From Rhodospirillales bacterium (GTDB lineage: Bacteria; Pseudomonadota; Alphaproteobacteria; ATCC43930; CGMCC-115725): DNA of 64,000 nt. Below, in pieces: positions 1 through 7,581 of the stretch; position 1 is the first letter of the stretch; each line of letters begins with the position of its first letter. The position numbers and the translations under genes were made by a program. The stretch is from NCBI GenBank assembly GCA_027315365.1, contig DAHUYF010000117.1, forward strand, positions 1-64,000, given 5' to 3'. The notes under the pieces were generated by a model, which did not search any database, was not told the DNA's origin, and saw nothing but the letters and a program-made list of their open reading frames with translations.

Positions 1-1
1 A

Positions 2-226
2 GCGCCACATCCCAGCCTCAAACCGCAATCCTTTCTCCGCCAGCTTGTGCGTGCCGTTTTGCCACTCGGCGAGGGAATGATTTTAGACCCGTTTGCCGGG
101 GCAGGATCTACGTTAGCCGCGGCAATGGCTGTCGGCTACGAGAGTATCGGAGTCGAATGTGATCCACACTACGTCGAGGTCGCGCGTCGAGCAGTATTCC
201 CGCTCTCGCGCCTCAAGATCGCGTAG
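2..226 (+). CDS. DNA methyltransferase, C-terminal part (cut by window start)
   Basis: An open frame runs in from the left edge and ends at TAG 224-226, giving 74 residues. It contains the SAM-binding motif I DPFAGAGST, preceded by HPSLKP..FLRQLVRA and followed by GYESIGVE. This order, with the FxGxG motif near the C-terminus, is typical of beta-class N4-cytosine/N6-adenine DNA methyltransferases, which methylate a specific base in double-stranded DNA. The catalytic (D/N/S)PP(Y/F) motif would lie upstream, outside the window. The gene converges on the nuclease-like gene at 213-833 and overlaps it by 14 bp, the usual arrangement of a type II restriction-modification pair. GC content is visibly lower than in the rest of the window, suggesting horizontal acquisition. 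The methylated base and target site cannot be read from the sequence. Confidence 0.88.
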   Translation, partial: APHPSLKPQSFLRQLVRAVLPLGEGMILDPFAGAGSTLAAAMAVGYESIGVECDPHYVEVARRAVFPLSRLKIA

Positions 227-833
227 CGCGTTCCAGCTTGTACACCCAGTTTTCGCGCAGCTTGGCGATCCCGCGCTTGTCCAGCGTAGCCGTGCGCGTA
301 CCCAACTCACTGCGCGGATTTTTCCCGAAATCTGTCGTTAGAACTTGCCCCAGGTAAACCTCGGAGAAGCTCATAGGGCGGCGGTCGATAGCCGGCTCCG
401 TGGCCACATCTACCTGATAGACAAAGACGCACATCCATTGATCGCGAGCCCCGTGAGTATCGACCGCACCACCCACTTTCCGCGTTGATTTGATTTCGAC
501 GCCATCGACACCGCTTTTGACCGAGTTGTTCGCATATATGCCTTGCACAATGAGGTCGGGATGGCCGTTAGGATATTGGTTCCGCACGAGAACACGCGCA
601 TGCTTGCCAATACTGGCGGTAAGCATGTCGGATATGGCTCCCGACATGTTCGCAGCCCGAAGCATGTCATCAAGCCTCTGTAACCCCTTTGACGCCAAAT
701 GCGTATTTACGTCGTAGAAAAAATCGTACACGTCCTGCATCGCGATCCGAAAGTCGTCCAGCCGCAACTCGAATGGCAGAAACACACACTCATTGAACCC
801 TTCTGGCACAACCGCATTGCGAACGATTGGCAT
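213..833 (-). CDS. Probable restriction endonuclease partner (PD-(D/E)XK-like)
   Basis: This encodes a 206-aa protein with no family I can name with certainty. The start at 833 (MPIVRNAVVPEG) is preferred because GGGGAGGGG lies just upstream; a longer frame to 923 has no such site. Mid-protein it reads HPDLIVQG, then about 20 residues later GVEIKST, i.e. D-x(n)-E-I-K, the catalytic signature of PD-(D/E)XK nucleases. It is followed by VDTHGARDQWMCVFVYQVD, plausible as the core beta strand. The gene converges on and slightly overlaps a DNA methyltransferase tail (14 bp), so a type II restriction enzyme is the best inference. Its GC content is lower than the surroundings. It could instead be an inactive remnant or another DNA repair nuclease. 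Confidence 0.7.
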   Translation of the reverse strand: MPIVRNAVVPEGFNECVFLPFELRLDDFRIAMQDVYDFFYDVNTHLASKGLQRLDDMLRAANMSGAISDMLTASIGKHARVLVRNQYPNGHPDLIVQGIYANNSVKSGVDGVEIKSTRKVGGAVDTHGARDQWMCVFVYQVDVATEPAIDRRPMSFSEVYLGQVLTTDFGKNPRSELGTRTATLDKRGIAKLRENWVYKLERATRS

Positions 834-1078
834 GTCCCCTCCCCGTTCTTGCAAGCTCATACTAGTTCGGCTAGTCCATCTCTCAAATAGAAGGCGACTA
901 TCGGGTCCTTCACAGCCAGTCAACGTGCCGCTTCAGCAGGGCCGCACCTCTTCAAAGCGTCAGACAGGAGAGTGCACCCGCTCGCGGCGCAAGACTTGCG
1001 CCGCGGTTGTCTCTCCGCTTCCAATTCAGTGCCCGGTTAAAAGTGGATATTTGCGGGAGCGGCGGGCGTTGAACGGCC
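834..1078. other. Intergenic, no gene recognised
   Basis: About 245 bases between the nuclease gene and a doubtful proline-rich frame. Base composition changes here from the lower-GC restriction-modification segment to the high-GC backbone, so this stretch probably contains an island boundary. I see no tRNA, integrase or clear repeat in it. Confidence 0.4.
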
Positions 1079-1303
1079 GTGCAGCGCGATAACCAACTCA
1101 CCGCGTCCGAGACGATCGTTCGGCAGCACCCCGCTTGGCATCTGCGCGACGAGGAGGCAAGCCAGCAGCCGGGCAAGCCCCACCCGCCGGGCAATCCGCC
1201 ACGCCCCGGCGGCGCGGAGCCGCCGCCGATCGAGGAACCGCCGCACCCGATTGCGCCGCCCCGGCCGGAGCCGCCGCCGGCCCCGCTCTCGGCGCGCGGA
1301 TAG
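1079..1303 (+). CDS. Doubtful small proline-rich protein
   Basis: A GTG-started frame of 74 residues. The second half is almost entirely Pro, Gly, Glu and Ala (for example PPGNPPRPGGAEPPPIEEPP). Short proline-rich hypothetical proteins occur in alphaproteobacteria, but such a composition also arises by chance in very GC-rich DNA. No good ribosome binding site is visible and no domain is recognised. Listed only because the stretch otherwise has no gene. Confidence 0.22.
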   Translation: MQRDNQLTASETIVRQHPAWHLRDEEASQQPGKPHPPGNPPRPGGAEPPPIEEPPHPIAPPRPEPPPAPLSARG

Positions 1304-1316
1304 CCGCCGGAACGCC

Positions 1317-1345
1317 GGAGCCCCGCCCGGTGCGGGCGGGGCTCC
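1317..1345 (-). terminator. Strong hairpin downstream of csbD-like gene
   Basis: A perfect 12-bp inverted repeat (GGAGCCCCGCCC, 5-nt loop, GGGCGGGGCTCC) lies 22 bp past the stop codon of the CsbD gene. There is no T-run on either side, so it may be a weak or Rho-assisted terminator, or may protect the 3' end of the mRNA. Confidence 0.6.
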
Positions 1346-1367
1346 TTCGCGCTTCAGCCGTCGGCAG

Positions 1368-1535
1368 CTAATGCTTCAGCGTGTCCTTCACATGCTCCTT
1401 GGCCTCGTGCGCGGCGTCCTTCACCTCGCCCTTGGCCTTGTCGAGCTTGCCTTCGGCTTCGGTCGACTTGTCGCCGGTGGCCTTGCCGACCGTCTCCTTG
1501 ATCGTGCCTTTCACTTTGTCCGTCGTTCCGCTCAT
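1368..1535 (-). CDS. CsbD family stress-response protein
   Basis: A 55-aa, highly charged helical protein beginning MSGTTDKVKGTIKETVGKAT and rich in Lys, Glu, Asp and Ala. The pattern K(V/I)KG..KE..GK.TGD....AEGK.DKAKG is that of the CsbD family (named after the sigma-B-controlled B. subtilis protein), whose members are induced by general stress but lack an assigned biochemical activity. The start at 1535 is supported by GAAGGAGC seven bases upstream; the frame stays open further upstream but without family resemblance. Length fits the family. The 12-bp hairpin at 1317-1345 follows it. Confidence 0.93.
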   Translation of the reverse strand: MSGTTDKVKGTIKETVGKATGDKSTEAEGKLDKAKGEVKDAAHEAKEHVKDTLKH

Positions 1536-1663
1536 GAAAGCTCCTTCGGGCTGTGGTCGTGCGGTACGGACCAACCGCTTTGCATGGGCGTTCGGTTCCG
1601 TCCGAGCCGGAAGGTTGCGCGGGCGCGGACCAGTTTGCGGCGGTCCGGGCTCGCCGGCGCAGC

Positions 1664-2125
1664 CTAAGGCGGCAGCCGCTTGAAGCACTCCATGCCGGCC
1701 GATCGCATGGCATCGCAGCCCAGCACGCTGACCCCGCCGGCCGCGCCGGGATGGAGCGCCACGGCATAACTCTTGCCATCGGCGCAGCGCACGCTCCAAT
1801 AGGCATCGCCCTTGTCGGCATCGTGGCGACCGAAGCCCATGGCGAAGGCGACGACACCGACGCAGCCCTGACCCACGTCCTGGCCCAGCAGCAGCGCCTG
1901 CTCGGTCGACGGCAGGCGCGCCAGCCGGTCATAGGCGGCGTTGCCGGTGGCCAGCGTGTCGGTATGGGGCGGCGGCTCGTTGACGGCATTGCGCACCGGG
2001 GTCACCGGCGCCAGCGCCGCGAGATGGGCGATCCAGAGCACCGCCGCCACCGCCGTCAGGATGATCGCCAGCAGGACCCAGCCGATGATGGTGCGCCGCA
2101 CCCCGCTTTTCTTGCCTGCATCCAT
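1664..2125 (-). CDS. Single-pass membrane protein of unknown function
   Basis: A 153-aa protein. Residues 11-32 (TIIGWVLLAIILTAVAAVLW) form a single membrane anchor after a basic N-terminus (MDAGKKSGVRR), so the rest should face the periplasm. The soluble part contains three cysteines (GQGCVG, VRCADGKS, VLGCDAM) plus one near the C-terminus (ECFKRLPP), which could form disulfides. I do not recognise the family. It lies between the CsbD gene and a ChaC-like gene, all on the minus strand, 71 bp downstream of the latter. Confidence 0.7.
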   Translation of the reverse strand: MDAGKKSGVRRTIIGWVLLAIILTAVAAVLWIAHLAALAPVTPVRNAVNEPPPHTDTLATGNAAYDRLARLPSTEQALLLGQDVGQGCVGVVAFAMGFGRHDADKGDAYWSVRCADGKSYAVALHPGAAGGVSVLGCDAMRSAGMECFKRLPP

Positions 2126-2196
2126 GCCATGGCCCCGCCTGCCCTTTTCTACCACACCCGGCCCGGCCGCCGGCAAAAAGCGACGATGTCGCGGCC

Positions 2197-2835
2197 TCAG
2201 CCCGCGGGCAGGCCGGTGCAGGGCGGCTCGGCCGCCGCCAATTCCCTGACCTTCTGCTCCAGGCGGTGCAGCGGCCCGTCGATCAGGCCGAGCTTCTTCA
2301 GCTCCGCCACGGTATTTTCGAGATATTGCCGGCACGGACCGCGCGCGCCGATGCCCTGGAGAATGAGCCGGGCGGTCTCCTCGAGCGACAGCTTGCCGGT
2401 GTAGTTGTGCCGGGCGCGATCGACGACGAAGGCCTGCGCCGTCACCGGACCCTGCGGCGTCGCCAGCGGCACCTCGCGCAGCAGGTAGGTGCGGTTCGTC
2501 ATCTCGCGTTCCCAGAGGTAATGCAGCGCCGCCGGCACGTCGGGCCGCGGCACGCGATAGACGATGCCCTTGCAGGCGCCGCCGCGATCGAGGCCGAGCA
2601 CCAGCCCCGGCCGCTCCGGCGTGCCGCGATAGCGATGCGAATAGACGCAGAAGCGGCGATGATATCCCCGCAGCAGCGCCGGCCGCGCCTCGACATGGAC
2701 GAAGCCGGGATCCCACATCAGCGAGCCATAGCCGAACACCCAGACGTCGCAGCCGCGGGCGATGCAGTGGGCGATCTCCGGCGCCGACGCCGGCCGCGCG
2801 GCGGCATCGGACCCGGCGGCGCTCTCTCGTTCCAT
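2197..2835 (-). CDS. ChaC-like gamma-glutamylcyclotransferase
   Basis: A 212-aa protein with VWVFGYGSLMWDPGF near residue 30, the nucleotide-fold-like loop that defines the ChaC/gamma-glutamylcyclotransferase superfamily, followed by RRFCVYSHRYRGTPERPGLV. ChaC enzymes cleave glutathione to 5-oxoproline and Cys-Gly in the cytoplasm. The catalytic Glu is expected in the central part (YLWEREM). Length is close to family norm (about 180-230). The start at 2835 is chosen because the family core begins soon after; a 10-residue longer start at 2865 is possible. A frame in the same register continues far upstream without homology, as expected in GC-rich DNA. Confidence 0.88.
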   Translation of the reverse strand: MERESAAGSDAAARPASAPEIAHCIARGCDVWVFGYGSLMWDPGFVHVEARPALLRGYHRRFCVYSHRYRGTPERPGLVLGLDRGGACKGIVYRVPRPDVPAALHYLWEREMTNRTYLLREVPLATPQGPVTAQAFVVDRARHNYTGKLSLEETARLILQGIGARGPCRQYLENTVAELKKLGLIDGPLHRLEQKVRELAAAEPPCTGLPAG

Positions 2836-3060
2836 GACGTCGTCCCGTTCGTCCCGCCGCACCATCCGCGCCGCGTCCGGCGCGGCCGCGTCCAAGCTCG
2901 CGCCGAAGAGCAAACAAGCCCTTAACGCCGCGCCGGCGCCGCGACAGGCCGTGCGGCGCAGTATTTGGCCGCGCCCATCGCCACGACAAGCGCGGCGCGC
3001 GCATTGCCGGCCTGCGCTTTCGCATCGACGGCGGGTGCCCCCGCGCCCTATAACTCTCGC

Positions 3061-4068
3061 ATGCGTCGCCTCGTTCTCTTGCTGTTCCTGGCGTTGGCCG
3101 CCGGCTGCGCCGGCTATACCGGCTATTGGGTCTATCTCGCCCATCGGCTGCAGGCGGAAATCGGCCCCTGGGCCGAGGCGGAGCGTGCGCACGGCACGGT
3201 CCTCGCCTGGGACAGCCTCGCCGTGGAAGGGTTTCCTTTCCACATCCGCCTGCGCTTCATCCAGGCGACGGCGAGCGGCGAAAAGCCGCTGCCCTTCTCG
3301 GTGACCTCGCCGCTGGTGCTCGCCGAGACGCGTCTCTGGGATATCCGGCGCTGGCGGCTCAGCGCGCCGGACGGCGCGCAGGCGGTGCTGCCGGCGGAAA
3401 CCGGCGGCGTTGCCGCAGCGGCGCTCGATGGCCTTCTCACCTCGGACGATGCCGGGGGCGCGCGGCTCGACCTCGCCGCACGGACGCTGGCCGGCAGCGG
3501 CATCGCCGCCGGCGCCACCGTCGCCGCGGCGCAGGCGCAGCTGGTGCTGCCCGCGCACGCGCCGGCCAGCCATCGCGACCCCGCCTTTGCCGCCTCGCTG
3601 CACCTGTCGCACGCGTCCCTGCCGGTAAGGGTGCCGAGCTTCGGCAATGACATCGAGACGCTGAACCTCACCGTAACGCTCAAGGGCGCGCTGCCGCCGG
3701 GCAGGCTGCGCGACGCGCTCGCGCTCTGGCGCCAGGACGGCGGCACGATCGAACTCACCGACGGCACGCTGCATTGGGGGGCGCTCGAAGCGACCGCCGC
3801 CGGCACGCTGGCGCTCGACGATCAGCTGCAGCCGATCGGCGCGCTCACCGCCACCATCGAGAACCACAATGCGATCATCGATGCGGCGGTGGCGAGCGGC
3901 AATCTTCGCGCCGGCGACGCCAATCTGGTCAAGATCGTGCTGGGCATGATGGCGAAGCCCGGCGCCGACGGCCGCAAGCAGCTCACCCTGCCGGTGAGCC
4001 TGCAGAACGACCGCCTCTATCTCGGCCCGGCGCAGATCGCCGCCCTGCCGCGCTTCACCTGGAAGTAG
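3061..4068 (+). CDS. DUF2125 family exported/membrane-anchored protein
   Basis: A 335-aa protein beginning MRRLVLLLFLALAAGCAGY, a signal peptide or membrane anchor, possibly with a lipobox-like AAGC at residues 13-16. The body resembles DUF2125: conserved WDSLAVEGFPFHIRLRF near residue 50 and repeating beta-rich segments (LTVTLKGALPPG, LPVSLQNDRLYLGP). DUF2125 proteins are common in alphaproteobacteria and have no established function; the amphipathic beta repeat suggests a periplasmic, perhaps lipid- or LPS-related role (inference). It converges on the ABM gene with 7 bp between stops and is divergent from the ChaC gene. Confidence 0.85.
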   Translation: MRRLVLLLFLALAAGCAGYTGYWVYLAHRLQAEIGPWAEAERAHGTVLAWDSLAVEGFPFHIRLRFIQATASGEKPLPFSVTSPLVLAETRLWDIRRWRLSAPDGAQAVLPAETGGVAAAALDGLLTSDDAGGARLDLAARTLAGSGIAAGATVAAAQAQLVLPAHAPASHRDPAFAASLHLSHASLPVRVPSFGNDIETLNLTVTLKGALPPGRLRDALALWRQDGGTIELTDGTLHWGALEATAAGTLALDDQLQPIGALTATIENHNAIIDAAVASGNLRAGDANLVKIVLGMMAKPGADGRKQLTLPVSLQNDRLYLGPAQIAALPRFTWK

Positions 4069-4075
4069 CCGGCGC

Positions 4076-4402
4076 TCAGGACCGCGGCGCCTGGGCGCGG
4101 TCGACGGGTCCGTATTGGCGTACCACCTCGGCGACGCTGAGCCGATAATCGGCGAAGAGCTCGGTGCGGCCGCGCTCCTGGGCGCGACGATGCCGCTCGT
4201 GCTCGCGCCAGCGCGTCACCGCCTCGGCGTCGCGCCAGAAGGACAGCGACAGGATCTTGCCGTCGCCGCCGAGGCTCTGGAAGCGCTCGATCGACAGAAA
4301 TCCATCGACCTTCTCCAGCTCCGGCCGGAGCGCGGCGGCGATGTCGAGATAGTCCTGCGTCCGCCCGGGCTTCGGCTGCACTTCGAAGATCACGGCATAC
4401 AT
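4076..4402 (-). CDS. Antibiotic biosynthesis monooxygenase (ABM) domain protein
   Basis: A 108-aa protein of the dimeric alpha/beta barrel fold: MYAVIFEVQPKPGRTQDYLD, then VDGFLSIERFQS and ILSLSFWRDAEAVTRWREHE. These are the two beta strands and the W-R-x-H-x-x-H helix typical of ABM domains, which in characterised cases oxidise quinol-like substrates or degrade haem. The function of stand-alone alphaproteobacterial members is unknown. It lies downstream of the repeat at 4500-4566 and faces the DUF2125 gene. Confidence 0.85.
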   Translation of the reverse strand: MYAVIFEVQPKPGRTQDYLDIAAALRPELEKVDGFLSIERFQSLGGDGKILSLSFWRDAEAVTRWREHERHRRAQERGRTELFADYRLSVAEVVRQYGPVDRAQAPRS

Positions 4403-4499
4403 GAGAGCCCTCCTCTGCTGCGGAACGGACTACGATGGCGAACCTCGCGCCCTCCGTCGCGCGGCGACACCACGGCCGCCGACGAAGCGTCGGCGCGGT

Positions 4500-4566
4500 G
4501 CGGGCTCTCGCGGTTGCTGGCGCAACCGCTGGCGCCCGCCAAGGACGACGCTATCGCGTCGCCTTA
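4500..4566. repeat. Dispersed two-hairpin repeat, copy A
   Basis: Similar over about 70 bases to 28420-28492. It contains the arms GCGGTTGC/GCAACCGC (4-nt loop) and CGACGC/GCGTCG. Its right end supplies the TAA stop of tyrC (4564-4566 on the + strand reads tta). A further perfect 7-bp hairpin (GCCGACG/CGTCGGC, 4478-4494) lies just left. Probably a REP-like element or a mobile terminator; see findings. Confidence 0.65.
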
Positions 4567-5448
4567 CGCCTGCTTCGCCTCGATGATCGAGCGGCGGATG
4601 GCGCGGGTGCGGGTGAAGAGCTCCTGCAGCTTGTCGCCCTCGCCCCAGCGGATGGCGCGCTGCAACGCCGTCAGATCCTCGGTGAAGCGCTGCAGCATCT
4701 CCAGCACCGCCTCGCGATTGTTGAGGAACACGTCGCGCCACATCACGGGGTCGGAGGCGGCGATGCGGGTGAAGTCGCGAAAGCCGCCGGCGGAGAACTT
4801 GATCACCTCGGATTTGAGCGTGTCCTCGAGATCGGTCGCGGTGCCGACGATGGTGTAGGCGATGAGATGCGGCAGGTGCGAGGTGATGGCGAGCACCTTG
4901 TCGTGATGCTCGGCATCCATCGTCACCACCTTCATGCCCGCCGCCCGCCACAGCGCGCCGACGCGCTCGAGGGCATCGGCGTCGCCGTCGGGCAACGGCG
5001 TCAGGATGCACCAGCGGTCGTGGAACATCTCGGCGAAGCCCGCTTCCGGCCCGGAATGCTCGGTGCCGGCCACGGGATGGCCGGGCACCAGATGCACGCC
5101 CGGCGGCAGCAGCGGCTTCAACTCGCGCACCACCGCGCCCTTGACCGAGCCGACATCGCTGACGATCGCTCCCGGCTTGAGCACCGGCGCGATAGCGCGG
5201 CCGATCGCGGCATAGGCGGAAAGCGGCGTGCAGATCATGACGAGATCGGCATCGCGAGCGGCATCGGCGGCCTCTGCGGTGACGCGGTCGGCGAGGCCGA
5301 GCCGGCGGACCGCGTCCAGCGTCGCCGCCTGGCGGGCGCAGGCGACGATCTCGCCGGCGAGGCCGTCGCGCCGCAGCACGCGGGCGAGCGACGAGCCGAT
5401 CAGGCCGATGCCGATCAGCGCGACGCGCTCGAAGCGGAGCGCGCTCAC
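4564..5448 (-). CDS. tyrC: Prephenate/arogenate dehydrogenase (cyclohexadienyl dehydrogenase)
   Basis: A 294-aa protein. It starts with an NAD(P)-binding Rossmann motif (VALIGIGLIGSSLARVLRRD, residues 9-28) and carries the family-specific active-site segment VPGHPVAGTEHSGPEAGF (about residues 121-138). It catalyses oxidative decarboxylation of prephenate or arogenate in tyrosine biosynthesis, in the cytoplasm. No ACT or chorismate mutase domain is fused. Its start overlaps the hisC stop by 4 bp (ATGA), and hisC overlaps the chorismate mutase gene in the same way, so the three are translationally coupled. The stop codon lies within the repeat at 4500-4566. Substrate preference cannot be told from sequence. 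Confidence 0.95.
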   Translation of the reverse strand: MSALRFERVALIGIGLIGSSLARVLRRDGLAGEIVACARQAATLDAVRRLGLADRVTAEAADAARDADLVMICTPLSAYAAIGRAIAPVLKPGAIVSDVGSVKGAVVRELKPLLPPGVHLVPGHPVAGTEHSGPEAGFAEMFHDRWCILTPLPDGDADALERVGALWRAAGMKVVTMDAEHHDKVLAITSHLPHLIAYTIVGTATDLEDTLKSEVIKFSAGGFRDFTRIAASDPVMWRDVFLNNREAVLEMLQRFTEDLTALQRAIRWGEGDKLQELFTRTRAIRRSIIEAKQA

Positions 5449-6539
5449 CTGCGAGCGAGGAAATCAGCGAGCGCCGCGACGACGGCGCGCATCTCCTCCT
5501 CCAATCCCACGGTGATGCGGATATGCTCGGGCAGACCGTAGGCGACCATCTTGCGCGTCAGGATGCCGCGCGACTGCAGGAAGGCGAAGGCGGCATTGGC
5601 GTCCTTGGGCCTGGCGCCGAACCGCACCAGCACGAAATTCGCCACGGCGGGCGTCACCTCGAGCCCGAGCGCGCCGAGTTCGCGCTCGAGCCAGGGGCGC
5701 CAGCGGTCGTTGTGCGCGCGCGCGCGATCGACGGCGGCCACATCCTCGAGCGCCGCCACCGCCGCCGCCTGTGCCGGCAGGTTGACGTTGAACACGCCGC
5801 GCACGCGGTTGAGCACGTCGACGATGCCGGCCGGCGCATAGGCCCAGCCGATGCGCAGGGCGGCCAGCGCATAGATCTTGGAGAAGGTGCGCAGCATGAC
5901 GACGTTGTCGCTGCGCTCGGCCAGCTCGATGCCGGGCTCGTAATCATTGCGCGTGACGAACTCGGCATAGGCGGCGTCGAGCACGAGCAGCGTCGATCTC
6001 GGCAGCCCGGCATGCAGCCGGTTCACCTCTTCGCGCGGCAGGCAGGTGCCGGTGGGATTGTTGGGATTGGCGAGATAGACGAGGCGCGTGCAGGGCGTCA
6101 CCCGCGCCAGCATGGCGTCGACGTCGGCGGTGAGATCCCGCTCCGGCACGGCGACCGGGCTCGCCCCCACGGATTGCGCCGCAATGGGATACATGAGAAA
6201 GCCGTGGCGGCTGTAGACGACCTCGTCGCCCGGCCCGGCATAGGCGCGCGCCAGCAGGCTGATGAGCTCGTCCGAGCCGGTGCCGCAGACGATGCGCCGG
6301 GCGTCGAGGCCGTAGCGCCGGGCGACCGCCTCGCGCAACGCGGTCGAGCCGCCGTCGGGATAGCGGTGCAGCTCATGCGCCTGCGCACGATAGGCCTCGA
6401 CCGCACGCGGGCTCGGACCCAGCGCGCTTTCGTTCGAGGCAAGGCGAATGACGCGCGCCGCGCCTTCGGCCTTCGATTCGCCGCCGACATAGGGCGAGAT
6501 GTCGAGGATGCCGGGACGCGGCATCGGAAGCTCGGTCAT
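5445..6539 (-). CDS. hisC: Histidinol-phosphate/aromatic aminotransferase
   Basis: A 364-aa class I/II PLP aminotransferase. Visible motifs are IRLASNESALGPSP (residues 31-44), HRYPDGGSTALREA (58-71), LANPNNPTGT (156-165) and the PLP-lysine segment RTFSKIYALAALRIGWAYA with Lys221. HisC converts imidazole acetol-phosphate to histidinol-phosphate; paralogues located beside tyrC usually transaminate prephenate or aromatic keto acids. Because it is coupled to chorismate mutase (upstream, 4-bp overlap) and tyrC (downstream, 4-bp overlap), a role in tyrosine/phenylalanine synthesis is likely, perhaps besides histidine. No other his genes are in the window. Confidence 0.94.
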   Translation of the reverse strand: MTELPMPRPGILDISPYVGGESKAEGAARVIRLASNESALGPSPRAVEAYRAQAHELHRYPDGGSTALREAVARRYGLDARRIVCGTGSDELISLLARAYAGPGDEVVYSRHGFLMYPIAAQSVGASPVAVPERDLTADVDAMLARVTPCTRLVYLANPNNPTGTCLPREEVNRLHAGLPRSTLLVLDAAYAEFVTRNDYEPGIELAERSDNVVMLRTFSKIYALAALRIGWAYAPAGIVDVLNRVRGVFNVNLPAQAAAVAALEDVAAVDRARAHNDRWRPWLERELGALGLEVTPAVANFVLVRFGARPKDANAAFAFLQSRGILTRKMVAYGLPEHIRITVGLEEEMRAVVAALADFLARR

Positions 6540-7426
6540 GGCTGTCTCCCGTCGCCGCGCTGGCCCAGCGCCGCGGGCGCAATGGGCTTGGCATAGGAGC
6601 CGAGATGCGCCACGCGCGCGATCTGGTCGCCAAGCGTCGCCAGCGCCTTCGCCAGCCGCGGATCCTCCTCGGCGACGCCGTCGTCGATCTCGACCAGGTG
6701 CCACGCGCCCTCGCCGCCGGGCTCGTGGGCGGCGAAGAGGGTGACCGCGAGGCCGGCGTCCTTGAGCGCGCCGATGAGCCGGGCGCGGCTCAGCTCGCCG
6801 GCGAGTTCGAGGGCGATCAGGCTGCGATCGGCGTCGGTCGGATCGGGCTCGGCATGGCCGACGGCAAGCGCGTCGAGGCCGCCATCGCCGCGGGCATTGC
6901 CTCGCCCGGCAAAGGGCAGCCGGGCGAGGACGCGCGGCGCCGCCGCGCCGCTGCGCGCCAACAGCGGCCACCATGGCTCGCGCTCGCCTTCCGCCGGCAT
7001 CGGCAGCACCGCGACCGCCACCTTGCCGTCGGTGAGCGCGCGCAGCGCTTCGCCCAGAGAATGAAAGGCGGTCATCGGAATGTGGCTGCCGAAATGATCG
7101 CGGGCGAGATCCCAGTAATCCGGCATTTCCTCGAGCGCCGAAACGGCGACGGCGAAGCCGCCCTGCATCATCACCGCGCCGCTGATGAGCTCGCGCCAAA
7201 GCCGCACCAGGACGGTGCGCGGAAAGCCGCCGCGGTGGCGCGCCACAAGCCGGCGCAGGATGCGCGCCTCGCGGCCTGGCCGGAGCGCCGCGACGCGGCC
7301 GCGCGCCTTGGCGCCGGCGACCGCTTCCACGATCTCCGCCCGTTCCATGATGAGGTCGTGCAGCCGATCGTCGATCTCGTCGATGCGGCGGCGCAGATCG
7401 TCGAGCGTGGATGTGGTCGTGGCCAT
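6536..7426 (-). CDS. Chorismate mutase with degenerate prephenate-dehydratase-like and ACT-like tail
   Basis: A 296-aa protein in three parts. Residues 1-90 are an AroQ-type chorismate mutase (LDDLRRRIDEIDDRLHDLIM, then ARILRRLVARHRG), which converts chorismate to prephenate. Residues about 95-205 look like a worn prephenate dehydratase module (HFGSHIPMTAFHSLGEALRA, GKVAVAVLPMP) in which I cannot find the catalytic TRF motif. Residues about 215-296 resemble the ACT domain of P-proteins (SLIALELAGELSRARLIGAL, then VAHLGSYAKPI). It is first in the operon with hisC and tyrC, so prephenate would feed tyrosine synthesis; the tail may serve in feedback control. ATG at 7426 is the only sensible start for the AroQ domain. 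Confidence 0.85.
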   Translation of the reverse strand: MATTTSTLDDLRRRIDEIDDRLHDLIMERAEIVEAVAGAKARGRVAALRPGREARILRRLVARHRGGFPRTVLVRLWRELISGAVMMQGGFAVAVSALEEMPDYWDLARDHFGSHIPMTAFHSLGEALRALTDGKVAVAVLPMPAEGEREPWWPLLARSGAAAPRVLARLPFAGRGNARGDGGLDALAVGHAEPDPTDADRSLIALELAGELSRARLIGALKDAGLAVTLFAAHEPGGEGAWHLVEIDDGVAEEDPRLAKALATLGDQIARVAHLGSYAKPIAPAALGQRGDGRQP

Positions 7427-7491
7427 GAGGATATCGTCAAAACGGAAGGCGATACTGATAGTTCGCCGGACCGCCGAAAGCAAAGAAAACG

Positions 7492-7522
7492 TTGACAGGG
7501 CCGCACCCCGATCCCTAGCTAT
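7492..7522 (+). promoter_or_regulatory. Candidate sigma-70 promoter for metX-metW
   Basis: A perfect -35 hexamer TTGACA (7492-7497), an 18-bp spacer and TAGCTA (7516-7521) as a poor -10 box, 60 bp upstream of the metX start. The position is right for the divergent intergenic region; the -10 match is weak. Confidence 0.4.
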
Positions 7523-7581
7523 GCCCGGCCCGGGAGGCGCCTTTTCCCAGGCGATCCCATGGCTTGCGTCCAGAGAACACC

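Noticed and set aside
2197-3867. A 556-codon open frame on the minus strand covering two genes
   Set aside because: Only the last 212 codons show family features (ChaC-like). The rest is Arg/Gly/Ala-rich shadow of the DUF2125 gene on the other strand.
7427-7581. SAM-II riboswitch ahead of metX
   Set aside because: Alphaproteobacterial met genes often have one, but I could not find the conserved GATTT/CTTGCAGCC-type core and pseudoknot segments here; only a promoter-like TTGACA was seen.
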